This document shows positions 14,356-22,284 of a stretch of 22,284 bases of DNA, in pieces. The stretch covers positions 1 to 22,284 of the forward strand of contig CAZVWV010000053.1 in NCBI GenBank assembly GCA_964631745.1, written 5' to 3'. Source of the DNA: CAZVWV01 sp964631745. Lineage in GTDB: Bacteria > Bdellovibrionota_C > UBA2361 > JBGSMV01. Made by a program: the position numbers and the translations under genes. The notes beneath the pieces are model-generated. The model had not been told where the DNA came from. It searched no databases and worked only from the letters and a program-made list of their open reading frames with translations. Position 1 is the first letter of the stretch. The number at the start of each line of letters is the position of its first letter.

Positions 14356-17064
14356 ATGGCTGAATACGATGCTTTAACCATTGAAAAGCGCTGGCAGGAG
14401 TACTGGGAGAAGAATAAGACTTTTCGGGCGGATAAGCCTGGAACGAAGAAACCGACCAAGAAACTGTACTGCCTGGACATGTTTCCGTATCCATCCGGAT
14501 CTGGTTTGCATGTCGGCCACCCTTTGGGTTACACCGCCACCGATATTTTTAGCCGCTATAAACGCATGCAGGGATATGCTGTGCTTCATCCCATGGGCTT
14601 CGACGCTTTTGGGTTGCCGGCAGAGCAGCATGCTGTGCAAACCGGTGAGCATCCCAGTCAGATTACCCAAAAAAACTGTGAGGTCTTCACCCGACAACTG
14701 AAAACTGTGGGGCTCTCATACGATTGGGATCGCATGCTCTACACCTGCACCCCGGATTATTACCACTGGACGCAGTGGATCTTTCTTCAGGTATACAACT
14801 CTTGGTTCGATGAGGAGACCAATAAAGCGCGGCACATCGATGAGCTCCCCATCCCGGATTCTGTAAAAGCCAAGGGGAAATTAGCCATAGAGAATTATCA
14901 GGCTCAGTACCGCTTGGCATATTACGCCGATGCCATGGTGAATTGGTGCCCGGCCTTGGGTACGGTGCTTGCTAACGAAGAGGTCATCGATGGTAAATCC
15001 GAGCGCGGCGGACATGATGTAATTCGTAAGCCCATGAAGCAATGGTTGCTGCGTATTACAAAATACGCCGACCGACTGATTGATGAGTTAAGCGAGATCG
15101 AGTGGCCAGAAAATATTAAGGAGCAGCAGCGCAACTGGATCGGTAAGAAAAACGGCGCTGAAATTAAGTTCAAAATCAGCGGCAGCGATGAATATTTAGT
15201 GGCTTTTACAACGCGGCCCGACACTCTCTTTGGCGTTACATTTTTCGTAATCTCTCCAGAGCATGCCTTAGTATCGAAGGTCACCACTGCCGAGTTTAAA
15301 ACGGAAGTCCAGAAATATTGCGACGAGGCCAAAAGGCTTAGCGAGTTGCAACGCACCATCGATAACCGCAAAAAGACAGGAGTGTTCTCGGGCTCGTTTG
15401 TGGTGAATCCTATTAGCGGGAAGCAGATTCCGATCTATATCGGCGATTATGTGCTAATGACAGTCGGTACCGGAGCTGTGATGGGGGTGCCGGCCCATGA
15501 TGAGCGCGATTTCGAATTTGCGCGCACATTTCAGATTGAAATTGTTCCCGTGCTAGCGCCGGATACGGAAGATGCCGAGCTAAGGCGGGCTGTGACAGAA
15601 GGCGAGATGCCCTGGACTGAGTCCGGACGAATGCTTGACTTCGCGAGCCCAGTGGCCAAGGAATTGAAATTGTCGGGCAAAGACAATCTTGTCGCCCAGG
15701 AAGCCATTACCAAGTGGTTAGAGGAGCGCGATCTGGGGCATGGCAAAGTTACCTATAAGTTGCGTGATTGGCTCTTTTCGCGTCAGCGCTACTGGGGAGA
15801 GCCCATTCCGATAGTGCATTGGGAAGATGGCAGCATGTCGGCGCTGGAAGAGTCCGCGCTACCTCTGATTCTGCCTGAGCTCGCGGATTATAAACCATCT
15901 GATGGCGGAGAATCGCCACTTGCAAAATCCAAGGATTGGCTTGAGGTTGTAGATCAGAAAACCGGTATGCGCGGTCGTCGCGAGACTAACACTATGCCGC
16001 AGTGGGCCGGGTCATGTTGGTACTACCTTAGATTTATCGATCCTAAAAACTCAAAACGTGCTTGGGATCCCGAACTCGAAAAAGCTTGGATGCCGGTTGA
16101 TCTTTACGTGGGCGGCGCTGAGCATGCGGTTCTACATCTTTTGTATGCGCGTTTTTGGCATAAGGTATTGTTTGACCTTGGGTTTGTTTCGACGAGAGAG
16201 CCGTTTCATAAGCTCTTTAATCAAGGCATGATTCAAGCCTTCGCTTTTAAGAATCAAAGAAACGCGCTTGTTCCAGTGGATCAAGTGGAAGAGCTGCCCG
16301 ATGGCAGCGCGCGCGTCAAAGAAACGGGTGAGGTGCTAACCCGCATAATCGCCAAGATGTCTAAGTCGCTGCGTAACGTGGTCACTCTAGACGAGATCGT
16401 CGAGAAATTCGGGGCCGATACTTTTAGGGTGTACCTGATGTTTATGGGCCCCCTGGACACGTCGCGGGTTTGGGATACGCAGGCCATCATCGGCAGTAAC
16501 CGTTTCTTGAGAAAAGCTTGGGCCTTTGTCACCGGAAACCGAGAATCGGGCCTTCGAGATCTTATTGACCAGAAAAGCGAATCTAGAGACTTGGCACGCG
16601 AAGTAAATCGCTTAATCAAGAAAATCACAGCTGATATCGAAACCCTTAATCTTAACACCTGTATCTCTAGCATGATGGAATTTTTGAATTCCGTTGCGGA
16701 CGAAAAGGTTTCGAAGCAAACCCTGGAAAAATTTGTTTTGATGCTATCACCGTTTGCGCCGCACATCGCCGAGGAGCTTTGGCAGATGCTTGGGCATAAG
16801 CAATCTTTAGCGTACGAAGTTTGGCCGACGTTCGACGAAGCAGCGCTGCAAGAAGATAGCGTCAAAGTGGTGGTGCAGGTGAACGGAAAAAAGCGCGCTC
16901 TGGTGGAAGTGCCGGTGGGAACGGATGAAACCGCCCTAAAAAAGGCCGTGATAACCCAGATGGCGGGCACCGATTATAAAGTCACGGAACATGATCGCTT
17001 TATTACCGTTTTTGCGCAGGGGACTTCGCAACCGAAATTGGTGAATGTGATTACGGCTAAGTAA
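14356..17064 (+). CDS. leuS: Leucyl-tRNA synthetase
   Basis: The protein has 902 residues, slightly longer than the roughly 860 of E. coli. It charges tRNA-Leu with leucine in the cytoplasm. The class I signatures are HVGH (52-55, in PYPSGSGLHVGHPLGYT) and KMSKS (667-671). The CP1 editing domain has the threonine-rich TTRPDTLFG and the GTGAVMGVPAHDERD motif, so post-transfer editing should be intact. WAGSCWYYLRF and YVGGAEHAVLHLLYARFWHK are typical of LeuRS, and a C-terminal anticodon-stem and tRNA-elbow part (VNGKKRALVEVPVG) closes the protein. The ATG has GGA seven bases upstream. It is convergent with the HD-hydrolase gene across 163 bp. No T-box or attenuator was seen. Confidence 0.98.
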   Translation: MAEYDALTIEKRWQEYWEKNKTFRADKPGTKKPTKKLYCLDMFPYPSGSGLHVGHPLGYTATDIFSRYKRMQGYAVLHPMGFDAFGLPAEQHAVQTGEHPSQITQKNCEVFTRQLKTVGLSYDWDRMLYTCTPDYYHWTQWIFLQVYNSWFDEETNKARHIDELPIPDSVKAKGKLAIENYQAQYRLAYYADAMVNWCPALGTVLANEEVIDGKSERGGHDVIRKPMKQWLLRITKYADRLIDELSEIEWPENIKEQQRNWIGKKNGAEIKFKISGSDEYLVAFTTRPDTLFGVTFFVISPEHALVSKVTTAEFKTEVQKYCDEAKRLSELQRTIDNRKKTGVFSGSFVVNPISGKQIPIYIGDYVLMTVGTGAVMGVPAHDERDFEFARTFQIEIVPVLAPDTEDAELRRAVTEGEMPWTESGRMLDFASPVAKELKLSGKDNLVAQEAITKWLEERDLGHGKVTYKLRDWLFSRQRYWGEPIPIVHWEDGSMSALEESALPLILPELADYKPSDGGESPLAKSKDWLEVVDQKTGMRGRRETNTMPQWAGSCWYYLRFIDPKNSKRAWDPELEKAWMPVDLYVGGAEHAVLHLLYARFWHKVLFDLGFVSTREPFHKLFNQGMIQAFAFKNQRNALVPVDQVEELPDGSARVKETGEVLTRIIAKMSKSLRNVVTLDEIVEKFGADTFRVYLMFMGPLDTSRVWDTQAIIGSNRFLRKAWAFVTGNRESGLRDLIDQKSESRDLAREVNRLIKKITADIETLNLNTCISSMMEFLNSVADEKVSKQTLEKFVLMLSPFAPHIAEELWQMLGHKQSLAYEVWPTFDEAALQEDSVKVVVQVNGKKRALVEVPVGTDETALKKAVITQMAGTDYKVTEHDRFITVFAQGTSQPKLVNVITAK

Positions 17065-17227
17065 GGGTCGATTACCTAACAGATTGCTATTGTCGGTTCA
17101 GGGCAAACTAAGAGGATGCTCGAATCAGTGCCTCTGCTGCTGTAGTGTCAGCAAGATTCACTTTGTGCTCCTTAGAGCCTTCGAGGCTTAGTGGTGAAAA
17201 GAAAATCTCAAACCGCCAACAAGGCCG

Positions 17228-17809
17228 CTACCCCGCCAACCCAAGCTCCCCCGCAATCTCTCGTAATGCCGCGATTACGTTTGTAATATGCTCCGACAGT
17301 TCAATACCCAATTCTTGGGCGCCTTGTCGAATATCATCGCGGTTACATCCCGCGGCGAAATGTTTATCTTTCATCTTCTTGAGCACCGATTTGGCTTCAA
17401 TCGTGTGCAGAGATTTATCGGGGCGCACTAAGACGCTGGCGGTTACAAGGCCCGAGAGTTCATCCACTGCAAAAAGCGCTTTGGCCATCTGGGATTCGCG
17501 CGCCACGCCTGTATAGCTGGCGTGCCCCATAATGGCTTGACGAAGCGCTTCGGGATAACCGGCTTCCCCTAAGATCTGATTGCCTTTGTACGGATGGCCA
17601 TCTGGCGGGGTGGGATTTGGAAACATCTCGTAATCGAAATCGTGTAGCAAGCCAGTTAATCCCCAAAGCTCGATCTGTTCGGTATCGAGGCCGAACTTTT
17701 TTGCATACCAGCGCATGGCAGCCTCTACTGACAAGGCATGCTTAATCAGACTCTCACTCTTTGTGTACTCATTCAAAAGGGCAAAGGCGCTTTCTCTACT
17801 TGGGTGCAT
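17228..17809 (-). CDS. HD-domain (HDIG-type) phosphohydrolase
   Basis: The protein has 193 residues. Metal ligands of the HD superfamily are placed as expected: His24 in LIKHALSVEAAM, His56-Asp57 in GLLHDFDYE, His96 in IMGHASYTG and Asp116 in FAVDELSGL. This spacing matches small stand-alone HDIG hydrolases that act on nucleotides or other phosphate esters; the substrate is unknown. The ATG has GAGGATC upstream and overlaps the end of the preceding membrane-anchored gene by 14 bp, so the two are likely co-translated. It is the last gene of the minus-strand row HNH, CCA-adding enzyme, anchored protein, HD protein. Confidence 0.9.
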   Translation of the reverse strand: MHPSRESAFALLNEYTKSESLIKHALSVEAAMRWYAKKFGLDTEQIELWGLTGLLHDFDYEMFPNPTPPDGHPYKGNQILGEAGYPEALRQAIMGHASYTGVARESQMAKALFAVDELSGLVTASVLVRPDKSLHTIEAKSVLKKMKDKHFAAGCNRDDIRQGAQELGIELSEHITNVIAALREIAGELGLAG

Positions 17810-18383
17810 TTGGATCCTCGTTTTCTGATTGGGTTAACTGGCCCAGCTCCTTATCCTGGGCTGGAACTAGCTCAAGAGAGAGTGCCGCTATCTGATTATC
17901 TTTGACTTTGGAAGAAAGCGCGTAAAGTTGAAAAAGTTTAAACATGGTCCGCAAGCGCACGTCGGCGCGATCGTCGGGCCAGGGGATATGCGTTTTAAAT
18001 ACGTTCGTGCCTTCGGAGACTTCCAGCGCCAAGGAACTTGGAGAAGGGGAATCCGCCCAGCTTGTATCTGTAAAAAGATTGGCGCCCTCGGCAACCTCAA
18101 GAATACGGAAAATCTTCTCCGAAGAGTCAGCAGAGTCGCTGCTAGAAAAGAGGTACTCAACTTTCTTGGAGGTATCCAGGCTACTTAGTTTTAAAGTTAA
18201 GGCGGGAAGAATGGTTTCGGGCTTATCGGCGTGGGCGAATTTGGCATCCGCAGATTCAAGCCAACGCTCAAATCTGGTCTGGATTTCGGATTTTTGCGGT
18301 GGAGCTTCCCGATTGACTACGAAAAATAGCCAAGCGATGACCCCAAACATAACTAAGCCAACAAGGCGAGAACGCTGCTTCAA
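17796..18383 (-). CDS. Membrane-anchored protein of unknown function
   Basis: The protein has 195 residues and starts with TTG, backed by GGGAAG seven to eight bases upstream; the only nearby ATG falls inside the hydrophobic stretch. After a basic start, residues 7-23 form a single membrane helix (LVGLVMFGVIAWLFFVV) without a cleavage site, so the protein is an N-terminally anchored periplasmic or outer-leaflet protein. The remainder is soluble, Ser and Asp rich, with repeated forms of LEV.EG.N(L/V)F (about 94-104 and 120-130), suggesting a duplicated beta unit. I do not recognise a family. It overlaps the HD gene by 14 bp and follows the CCA-adding enzyme by 67 bp. Confidence 0.78.
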   Translation of the reverse strand: MKQRSRLVGLVMFGVIAWLFFVVNREAPPQKSEIQTRFERWLESADAKFAHADKPETILPALTLKLSSLDTSKKVEYLFSSSDSADSSEKIFRILEVAEGANLFTDTSWADSPSPSSLALEVSEGTNVFKTHIPWPDDRADVRLRTMFKLFQLYALSSKVKDNQIAALSLELVPAQDKELGQLTQSENEDPNAPK

Positions 18384-18450
18384 TTATTCTTCCCGTGATT
18401 ATTACGAATACTGCAACTCTAAATGACAGTAACCGAAGAGCGAGAATTCG

Positions 18451-19836
18451 TCAAAGTGCGTCAATTTTCAGCTTGGCTCGTGCCAACAAAACTTCGCGTG
18501 TATTTAGCTCAGGATCCACGATGATATCCTCGTTAAGCGCCTTTAAAACCGCTCCCAGCTGTATACCCGGACGCATCCCTAGAGCGATTAGGTCGTTGCC
18601 ATCTATCGCTAAATTGCTGCCTCCCATCTTGGCCAAGCGCTCCCTTTCAACTTCTACGCGATGATCAAAATCTGCTAAGCGCTCTCTGACTACATCGTCA
18701 GCTATTGTCGGCGTAGCGTCTGCATATTTGAATTTGCGCCAGCTCTCAAATTCTTCACCTAGGTCCCTTAACAAGCGCCGAATACCTACCGGGCCGCAGT
18801 CAACCGGGCGCATATGGTGCTGCACCAATAAGGTTACCTGTTCAGTCAGATGGTGCGAAAACTTTAGCTGCGCCATGCGCTCCTTGCAGATCTCTGCGCC
18901 AAATGACTCGTGTTTAAAGAAATGGCGCCGTCCATCGTCGCCAACGGAAAGTGACTGCGGTTTGCCGATATCGTGAAACAGCGCCGTTAATCGGAGCTTC
19001 AAATCATGCGGGCAGCGCTCCATGACCCAAAGAATATGCTCAAAGACATCGTGAATATGGAACTCGTTTTGTTCGAACCCCACGCAAGTCAAAAGTTCTG
19101 GAACGGTGTGTTCTAGTAAGTTCAGCTCTTTTAAGCAACGAAATCCGTCAGCGGCGTGTGAACTCACGAGAATTTTCTCTAGCTCGACACGCGTGCGCTC
19201 AACCGCAACTTCTGCGAGACGTGGCCTTACAGATTTCGCCGCAGCCAAAGTGTCTTCATGAATAGTGCGCCCCTGCGCTGGGCCAAACCGAACCATGCGC
19301 ATTATGCGGTGTGGATCTTCGGCGAAGCGGTGCATTGGATTTTCGACAGCGCGCAACAGCGAATTGTCAAGATCGTTCAAACCGCCAAAAGGGTCCAGTA
19401 AGGTTTTGCTGCTAACAGCAAAAGCCAAGGCATTGATGGTAAAATCACGGCCCAATAGATCTGTTTCTATCGAGTCGGCGATCGCGCCCGATGCTAGTCT
19501 TCTGAAAGACGAGATTTCATAGCCCTTGGCATCGATCACCGCAGTAACCGTGCCGTGCTGCAGACCGGTCTCGACTACTCTTATAGAATTCGCTTTAAGC
19601 CGCGAAATAATAGTGCCAGCTTCGAGCCCTGTGGCCAGATCTAGATCGCTCTGTTCTAGACCGCTAGCTAGATCGCGTACAATTCCGCCAACTAAATAAA
19701 GTTCGTCGTCGATGCCTAAGGCTTTGTGAATTAATGTTACTGGCGCAGACTCGGCTATTTCGCCAAGCTTTTGTGCGAGCGCCTTACGCGTGGCCTGCGA
19801 AGAGGAACTCGTGCCATGAGTGCGGGATGTTGCCAT
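18451..19836 (-). CDS. cca: CCA tRNA nucleotidyltransferase with HD domain
   Basis: The protein has 461 residues. It is a class II nucleotidyltransferase: LVGGIVRD (48-55), the catalytic DLDLA (64-68), GRDFTINALA (about 128-137) and EDPHRIMRMVRF with the template-forming part behind it. A C-terminal HD domain carries FHDIGKP and QHHMRP. It adds or repairs the 3' CCA of tRNAs. This is needed here: the Ile and Ala tRNAs nearby have no encoded CCA. Distinguishing a full CCA-adding enzyme from a poly(A) polymerase-like or A-adding relative is not certain by motif alone. The ATG has GAG six bases upstream and lies 53 bp inside the end of the HNH gene, an unusually long overlap, but no better start exists before the conserved GG motif. 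Confidence 0.93.
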   Translation of the reverse strand: MATSRTHGTSSSSQATRKALAQKLGEIAESAPVTLIHKALGIDDELYLVGGIVRDLASGLEQSDLDLATGLEAGTIISRLKANSIRVVETGLQHGTVTAVIDAKGYEISSFRRLASGAIADSIETDLLGRDFTINALAFAVSSKTLLDPFGGLNDLDNSLLRAVENPMHRFAEDPHRIMRMVRFGPAQGRTIHEDTLAAAKSVRPRLAEVAVERTRVELEKILVSSHAADGFRCLKELNLLEHTVPELLTCVGFEQNEFHIHDVFEHILWVMERCPHDLKLRLTALFHDIGKPQSLSVGDDGRRHFFKHESFGAEICKERMAQLKFSHHLTEQVTLLVQHHMRPVDCGPVGIRRLLRDLGEEFESWRKFKYADATPTIADDVVRERLADFDHRVEVERERLAKMGGSNLAIDGNDLIALGMRPGIQLGAVLKALNEDIIVDPELNTREVLLARAKLKIDAL

Positions 19837-20299
19837 TAAATCTCAAGTTCAAAACTGGCAGCCAGTCAGGTCTGACAGGTTTTTTCATCAAGGTCATATG
19901 CGCCTGCTGCGGCGTGCGGCCGCCTTTCTTCCTGTTACAAGCGCTGCAGCAACATACTATATTTTCCCAGGCGGTTTTTCCACCGTGGATACGCGGGAGC
20001 ACATGATCAAGGGTGGCTTCGCGGGAAGTCAGCTCTTTCTCGCAGTATTGGCAGCGGAAGTTATCGCGCGCTAAAATATTTGTGCGGCAAAGTGGCGGGC
20101 TCTTGCGGCCCAGATGCACAAAGCGCAAAAGTCGTACAACCGCGGGGGCCTTAATTACGAGAGAGACCGATCTTATCTCTTTTTCATACTCCTGGACGAT
20201 CTCGACCTTCCCCATAAAGAACATGGTGACGGCGCGTTGCCACGAGATAACCCGGATAGGTTCAAAGCTTGAATTTAGTAATAGTACAGAGACGCTCAC
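19784..20299 (-). CDS. HNH endonuclease-family protein
   Basis: The protein has 171 residues. A treble-clef HNH domain is clear: the zinc pair C83 and C86 in CQYCEKEL, the catalytic DH at 98-99 in LDHVLPRIHGG, N113 and the second pair C118 and C121 in CSACNRKKGGRTP. The N-terminal part LLLNSSFEPIRVISWQRAV and the C-terminal PDWLPVLNLRFNG are typical of a widely conserved chromosomal HNH family (HNH_5-type) whose role is unclear; it is not obviously a restriction or homing enzyme. It starts with GTG, with GAGG seven bases upstream. It is the first gene of the minus-strand row and overlaps cca by 53 bp. Confidence 0.92.
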   Translation of the reverse strand: MSVSVLLLNSSFEPIRVISWQRAVTMFFMGKVEIVQEYEKEIRSVSLVIKAPAVVRLLRFVHLGRKSPPLCRTNILARDNFRCQYCEKELTSREATLDHVLPRIHGGKTAWENIVCCCSACNRKKGGRTPQQAHMTLMKKPVRPDWLPVLNLRFNGNIPHSWHEFLFAGHA

Positions 20300-20418
20300 C
20301 CTGCGACCTCCAGCTATAATCAGTTATATTTAATATTATCGGCATCTTACGCAATAGGCTTTATGCTTGCTTGGTAGTATTTTGATGCAATATATCGGCC
20401 ATATGGTGCGCAACTCCC

Positions 20419-20447
20419 TTGACAGTTCAGCTAGTTACGACTATTTT
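20419..20447 (+). promoter_or_regulatory. Promoter of the tRNA-Ile/tRNA-Ala unit
   Basis: A perfect TTGACA (20419-20424) is followed by a 17-bp spacer and TATTTT (20442-20447). Transcription would start near 20454, about 50 bases before tRNA-Ile. The bases after the -10 are followed by a GC-rich stretch, a feature of stable-RNA promoters under stringent control. It may also serve lysA. Confidence 0.65.
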
Positions 20448-20502
20448 CGTTCGGCCCTGCGGTTATTCGGCGATTGTACCGCGGGTGTTAAGTTGGTCTT
20501 TA

Positions 20503-20576
20503 GGGCTAGTAGCTCAGGTGGTTAGAGTGCACGCCTGATAAGCGTGAGGTCGGTGGTTCGAGTCCACCCTGGCCCA
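20503..20576 (+). tRNA. tRNA-Ile (GAT), CCA not encoded
   Basis: A full cloverleaf of 74 bases is present: acceptor GGGCTAG pairs with CTGGCCC, the anticodon stem CACGC/GCGTG encloses loop CTGATAA (anticodon GAT), the T-loop is TTCGAGT and the discriminator is A. The bases after the discriminator are TTC, so CCA must be added after transcription. Normally this tRNA sits in the 16S-23S spacer; here no rRNA is nearby. Confidence 0.97.
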
Positions 20577-20684
20577 TTCTTGGGATTCATTTTCGAGACT
20601 ATAACTTGGTCTTGGGGTGCTTGTTTTTGGGGGCCGTCTAGGCGGGAAAATTCCTTTGTGAACGCAGGTCGCGCGTTCTCGTTA

Positions 20685-20757
20685 GGGGCAGTAGCTCAGC
20701 TGGGAGAGCATCGGCTTTGCAAGCCGGGGGTCAGGGGTTCAAATCCCCTCTGCTCCA
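20685..20757 (+). tRNA. tRNA-Ala (TGC), CCA not encoded
   Basis: A 73-base cloverleaf is present: acceptor GGGGCAG pairs with CTGCTCC and contains the G3-U70 pair that marks alanine tRNAs. The anticodon loop TTTGCAA gives TGC, the T-loop is TTCAAAT and the discriminator is A. CCA is not encoded. It follows tRNA-Ile by 108 bp and ends 43 bp before lysA, with no terminator hairpin seen after it. Confidence 0.97.
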
Positions 20758-20800
20758 CATTTACTATTTAATTGTAAAGTTAATTTTGAGGCTGTTTGGA

Positions 20801-22015
20801 GTGACACACGAGCGGGGAGTGCTCTTCGAGGAGATCGCGAAAAAATTTGGCACACCGCTTTATGTGTATTCGGAAGCGACAATTTTACAAAAAGTTTCAG
20901 AATTAAAAGCGGCCTTCGCCGGGACTAACGCCTCCTTTTGTTACGCAGTCAAAGCCAATTCAAATTTATCGATTTTAAAACTGTTATCCGATCAAGGATT
21001 TGGATTTGATATAGTCTCGGAGGGTGAGTTGCGGCGCGTACTGCGCGCGGGCGGGGCCATGTCGAGCGTGGTATATTCCGGAGTCGGGAAGGGGCCCGAT
21101 GAAATTCGTGCGGCTCTAAGCAATAAGATAAAATTTCTTAACATCGAATCTCCAGCCGAGCTGTATATGCTGGACGCTATCGCCAAGGAGCTAGGCGTAA
21201 GGGCCCAAATTTCTCTGCGAATTAACCCCGATATCGACGTGCATACGCATCCGTATCTCGCCACCGGTTTGAAAACCAGCAAGTTTGGCATGCCGTTATC
21301 TGATGCCTTGTTGTTGCGGGAAGATATCGCCAAATCAAAATTTCTTGATTTATGCGGGATTGACTGTCATATCGGTTCACAGGTCAGTGAACTTTCTGCT
21401 TGGGAAGGGGCGCATCTTGAAATGCTGAAAGCCGCTGGCGCTTTCGAAGAGAGCGGCTTCACGATTCGTTACATCGACCTCGGCGGTGGATTCCCGATCT
21501 GCTACACTTTTACGGAACAGGCACTAAACCTGGCCGCCTTTGCGCAGCTTTTTAAACGCGCTGAATGCAACAAATATCAGTATATATTTGAGCCGGGCAG
21601 ATTCGTGGTGGCCGAGGCGGGGCAGCTTATAACGAGCGTAGTTCTTACAAAAAAGAACCATGATAAAAACTTCGTAATTGTGGATGCCGGCATGAATGAT
21701 CTAATCCGGCCCGCGCTGTATGAGGCCTATCATGAAATTGAGGCGCTGACTCATAACGCAAGCGGGAAAACTTTTGTCGCTGACGTAGTCGGGCCTGTTT
21801 GCGAAACCGGGTGTTATTTGGGGTTAGAGCGCAAGTTGCCAGAGGTAAACAGTGGAGACCTGATGGCTATTAATAATGCAGGGGCTTACGGCTTCTCAAT
21901 GGCCTCCAATTATAATTCAAGACGTCTGCCTGCCGAGGTTTTGGTGGCAGTCGACGGGTCTTATAAATTAATCAGGCCGCGTCAGGATTTTGAAGAGCTT
22001 TGGGCGGGGGAGTGA
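20801..22015 (+). CDS. lysA: Diaminopimelate decarboxylase
   Basis: The protein has 404 residues from a GTG start. It decarboxylates meso-diaminopimelate to lysine with pyridoxal phosphate, the last step of lysine synthesis. Family marks are the PLP lysine K51 in CYAVKANSN, HIGSQ (190-194), LGGGFPI, EPGRF (264-268), VVDAGMNDLIRPALYEAYHEI, the active-site Cys334 in VCETGC and NNAGAYGFSMASNYN. The usual CESGD is CETGC here, an Asp to Cys change at the fifth position. The frame is open further upstream, but that would begin inside tRNA-Ala; GTG at 20801 has GAGG nine bases before it and fits the family N-terminus. It lies 43 bp after tRNA-Ala and may share its transcript. Confidence 0.95.
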   Translation: MTHERGVLFEEIAKKFGTPLYVYSEATILQKVSELKAAFAGTNASFCYAVKANSNLSILKLLSDQGFGFDIVSEGELRRVLRAGGAMSSVVYSGVGKGPDEIRAALSNKIKFLNIESPAELYMLDAIAKELGVRAQISLRINPDIDVHTHPYLATGLKTSKFGMPLSDALLLREDIAKSKFLDLCGIDCHIGSQVSELSAWEGAHLEMLKAAGAFEESGFTIRYIDLGGGFPICYTFTEQALNLAAFAQLFKRAECNKYQYIFEPGRFVVAEAGQLITSVVLTKKNHDKNFVIVDAGMNDLIRPALYEAYHEIEALTHNASGKTFVADVVGPVCETGCYLGLERKLPEVNSGDLMAINNAGAYGFSMASNYNSRRLPAEVLVAVDGSYKLIRPRQDFEELWAGE

Positions 22016-22170
22016 TTCCGGCTGACTATTGCCCACATCTTCTGTATGGCAGGAGGTTACAAATTGGAGAAAGGCGCGAGTTTGTTGGGCGAACTGAGTG
22101 CGGCGCGGGAACAATAGCGACTCATTGCGAATCAGAAAATCCCAACAAAATCGCGGCCTAAAAAGATGTG

Positions 22171-22225
22171 GGGTAGCTGCTCAAAAACCTCGGGTAAATT
22201 ACAAACGCGGCGCAGAGCACGGATA
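22171..22225. repeat. 55-bp inverted repeat, right copy
   Basis: This is the exact reverse complement of bases 1-55. On the minus strand the segment lies in an open frame that enters from beyond base 22284 and stops at 22158-22160, about 42 codons in the window; it may be the C-terminal tail of an unidentified gene. The gap from the lysA stop to here (22016-22157) has no credible gene. Within it, CCCACATCTT (22032-22041) is repeated inverted as AAGATGTGGG (22163-22172), touching the 55-bp repeat. Confidence 0.9.
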
Positions 22226-22284
22226 TTATGGAGCGCCGACGACTCGTCCAATGCCACTTAGCCAGGTGAGCTAAGTGATCGATT

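Noticed and set aside
20758..20800. Lysine riboswitch upstream of lysA
   Set aside because: Only 43 bp separate tRNA-Ala from lysA, far too short for an L-box.
20300..20800. Ribosomal RNA operon around tRNA-Ile and tRNA-Ala
   Set aside because: Neither 16S 3' end nor 23S 5' end sequences are present on either side.
20717..20800. Longer lysA start inside tRNA-Ala
   Set aside because: The added residues are translated tRNA sequence and do not belong to the protein family.
22226..22284. tRNA-like sequence on the minus strand (a D-arm-like stretch)
   Set aside because: No T-arm, anticodon stem or acceptor pairing could be built with the sequence that follows.

Overview
The window looks like a chromosomal piece of a Gram-negative bacterium. 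It carries an SbmA/BacA/YddA-type inner-membrane ABC transporter, a secreted beta-helix protein with thrombospondin type 3-like Cys-Gly-Cys repeats (common in deltaproteobacteria-like and related lineages), lysA, leuS and a CCA-adding enzyme. The phylum cannot be fixed from the sequence alone; a deltaproteobacteria-like or neighbouring lineage is only a guess. Spacing is tight, with several 2-53 bp overlaps or near-contacts, Shine-Dalgarno motifs are common, and GTG/TTG starts are frequent.

Left accessory part (1-3300). An XRE regulator fused to an ImmA/IrrE-type zinc peptidase overlaps a PIN-domain gene. Upstream is a near-consensus promoter embedded in a 10-bp inverted repeat that looks like an autoregulatory operator. 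This is a toxin-antitoxin-like module. It is followed by two translationally coupled genes of unknown function. Two divergently placed response regulators (3366-3845 minus, 4199-4852 plus) come next, with no histidine kinase in the window.

Middle (4861-11801). The genes are a large exported right-handed beta-helix protein, a CrcB/FluC fluoride channel, the ABC transporter, a GT4 glycosyltransferase and a SpoU/TrmJ-type RNA 2'-O-methyltransferase. These are ordinary single genes, mostly convergent or divergent.

tRNA-Asp flank (11914-14100). This is the most unusual region. It holds an orphan gene, a truncated REP-associated tyrosine transposase (RAYT) with a damaged HUH motif and palindromes in front of it, a coupled pair of a small unknown protein and a retropepsin-like aspartic protease, an 86-bp multi-hairpin palindromic element, and a 102-bp tandem repeat array. 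The array repeats the last 16 bases of the adjacent tRNA-Asp gene, including its encoded CCA. It reads as a scar of repeated insertion or duplication at a tRNA 3' end.

Right housekeeping part (14356-22015). leuS faces a minus-strand row of HNH nuclease, CCA-adding enzyme, a membrane-anchored unknown protein and an HD-domain hydrolase. Then tRNA-Ile(GAT) and tRNA-Ala(TGC) stand together without rRNA genes, behind a strong promoter and directly in front of lysA, so the three may share a transcript. Both of these tRNAs lack encoded CCA, which fits the neighbouring CCA-adding enzyme. The first 55 bases of the window recur exactly, inverted, at 22171-22225; this may be a real duplicated gene end or an assembly-graph artefact.
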